The position numbers and the translations under genes are program-made. From positions 1 through 20,180 of the forward strand of contig CAJTNR010000031.1 in NCBI GenBank assembly GCA_910577635.1: 20,180 nucleotides of DNA, given 5' to 3'. Positions 20,123 through 20,180 of the stretch are shown here, one piece after another. Within the stretch, counting starts at the first letter, position 1, and the number at the start of each line of letters is the position of its first letter. The notes beneath the pieces are model-generated. The model was not told where the DNA came from and did no database searches. It was given only the letters and a program-made list of their open reading frames with translations. This DNA comes from an uncultured Vampirovibrio sp. (lineage in GTDB: Bacteria > Cyanobacteriota > Vampirovibrionia > Gastranaerophilales > Gastranaerophilaceae).

Positions 20123-20180
20123 TACACAAAAATATAAAAGGAAATACCAATGAAAAAAGCTTTCTCTTTAATCGAGCTAT
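20123..20180. repeat. inverted repeat, right copy (pilin leader and 5' coding end)
   Basis: Matches the reverse complement of 24-81 with a single difference in 58 nt. It ends at the window edge, so its full length is not visible. Confidence 0.9.
20150..20180 (+). CDS. type IV prepilin-like protein, N-terminus only (runs off the window)
   Basis: Ten codons are visible, MKKAFSLIEL, identical to the left pilin start: the prepilin peptidase site lies after Ala4, followed by Phe+1 and Glu+5. AAAAGGAAA (20136-20144) is the ribosome site. It is divergent from the HTH gene at 19994. The remainder of the protein, and hence whether it is a paralogue or the same gene seen twice by an assembler, is outside the window. 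Confidence 0.7.
   Translation, partial: MKKAFSLIEL

Noticed and set aside
1..20180. CRISPR array, tRNA or rRNA genes, transposase, prophage
   Set aside because: No regularly spaced repeats, cloverleaf-like segments or mobile-element proteins were recognised; the XRE regulators alone do not indicate a prophage.
24..20180. Composite transposon bounded by inverted repeats
   Set aside because: The repeats are pilin leader and coding sequence, no transposase is encoded, and the contents are ordinary metabolic genes with uniform composition.

Overview
This window is AT-rich and gene-dense, with short intergenic gaps, many 1-30 nt gene overlaps and several TTG starts. It most likely comes from an anaerobic, Gram-negative-type bacterium with type IV pilin-like proteins. 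My best guess is a gut Vampirovibrionia/Melainabacteria lineage (Gastranaerophilales). That is an inference from a cyanobacteria-like PRPP synthetase, an anaerobe-type biotin synthase and the overall composition; no 16S rRNA or other marker is present to prove it.

Layout. Positions 1-81 and 20123-20180 are inverted copies of the same 5' end of a prepilin-like gene, each reading outward and each divergent from an XRE-type regulator (178-621 on + and 19665-19994 on -). Positions 618-4149 (- strand) are a tight five-gene cluster: 2-hydroxyacid dehydrogenase, DeoC, an unknown 65-residue protein, a UPF0237 ACT protein and a UPF0210/DUF711 protein. A DctA/GltP-type symporter (4200-5447) lies just upstream. 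Positions 5737-10256 hold the biotin locus: a small membrane protein, bioF, bioG and bioC on +, bioD on -, and bioB on +. bioA is absent. Positions 10275-14683 (- strand) hold a large coiled-coil/EF-hand protein of unknown function and a GT35 (glycogen phosphorylase-like) protein whose PLP-lysine position is Ser. Positions 14842-18036 (- strand) form a likely operon: small membrane protein, glmU, prs and a family-4 uracil-DNA glycosylase. Positions 18099-19687 (+) are nanE and a ROK kinase.

How the genes work together. BioC and BioG would make pimeloyl-ACP, BioF makes KAPA, BioD makes dethiobiotin and BioB makes biotin; the KAPA-to-DAPA step must be encoded elsewhere. NanE and the ROK kinase would convert ManNAc to GlcNAc-6-P, while GlmU makes UDP-GlcNAc and Prs makes PRPP.

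Most noteworthy: the inverted pilin 5' ends with mirror-image pilin/regulator modules (possibly assembly breakpoints); the GT35 protein without its PLP lysine; four gene starts with no Shine-Dalgarno but a TATAAT placed for leaderless transcription; a BioB lacking one classical [2Fe-2S] cysteine; and an unknown membrane protein heading the biotin operon behind a palindrome-containing promoter and an orphan terminator. No rRNA, tRNA, CRISPR, transposase or integrase was recognised.
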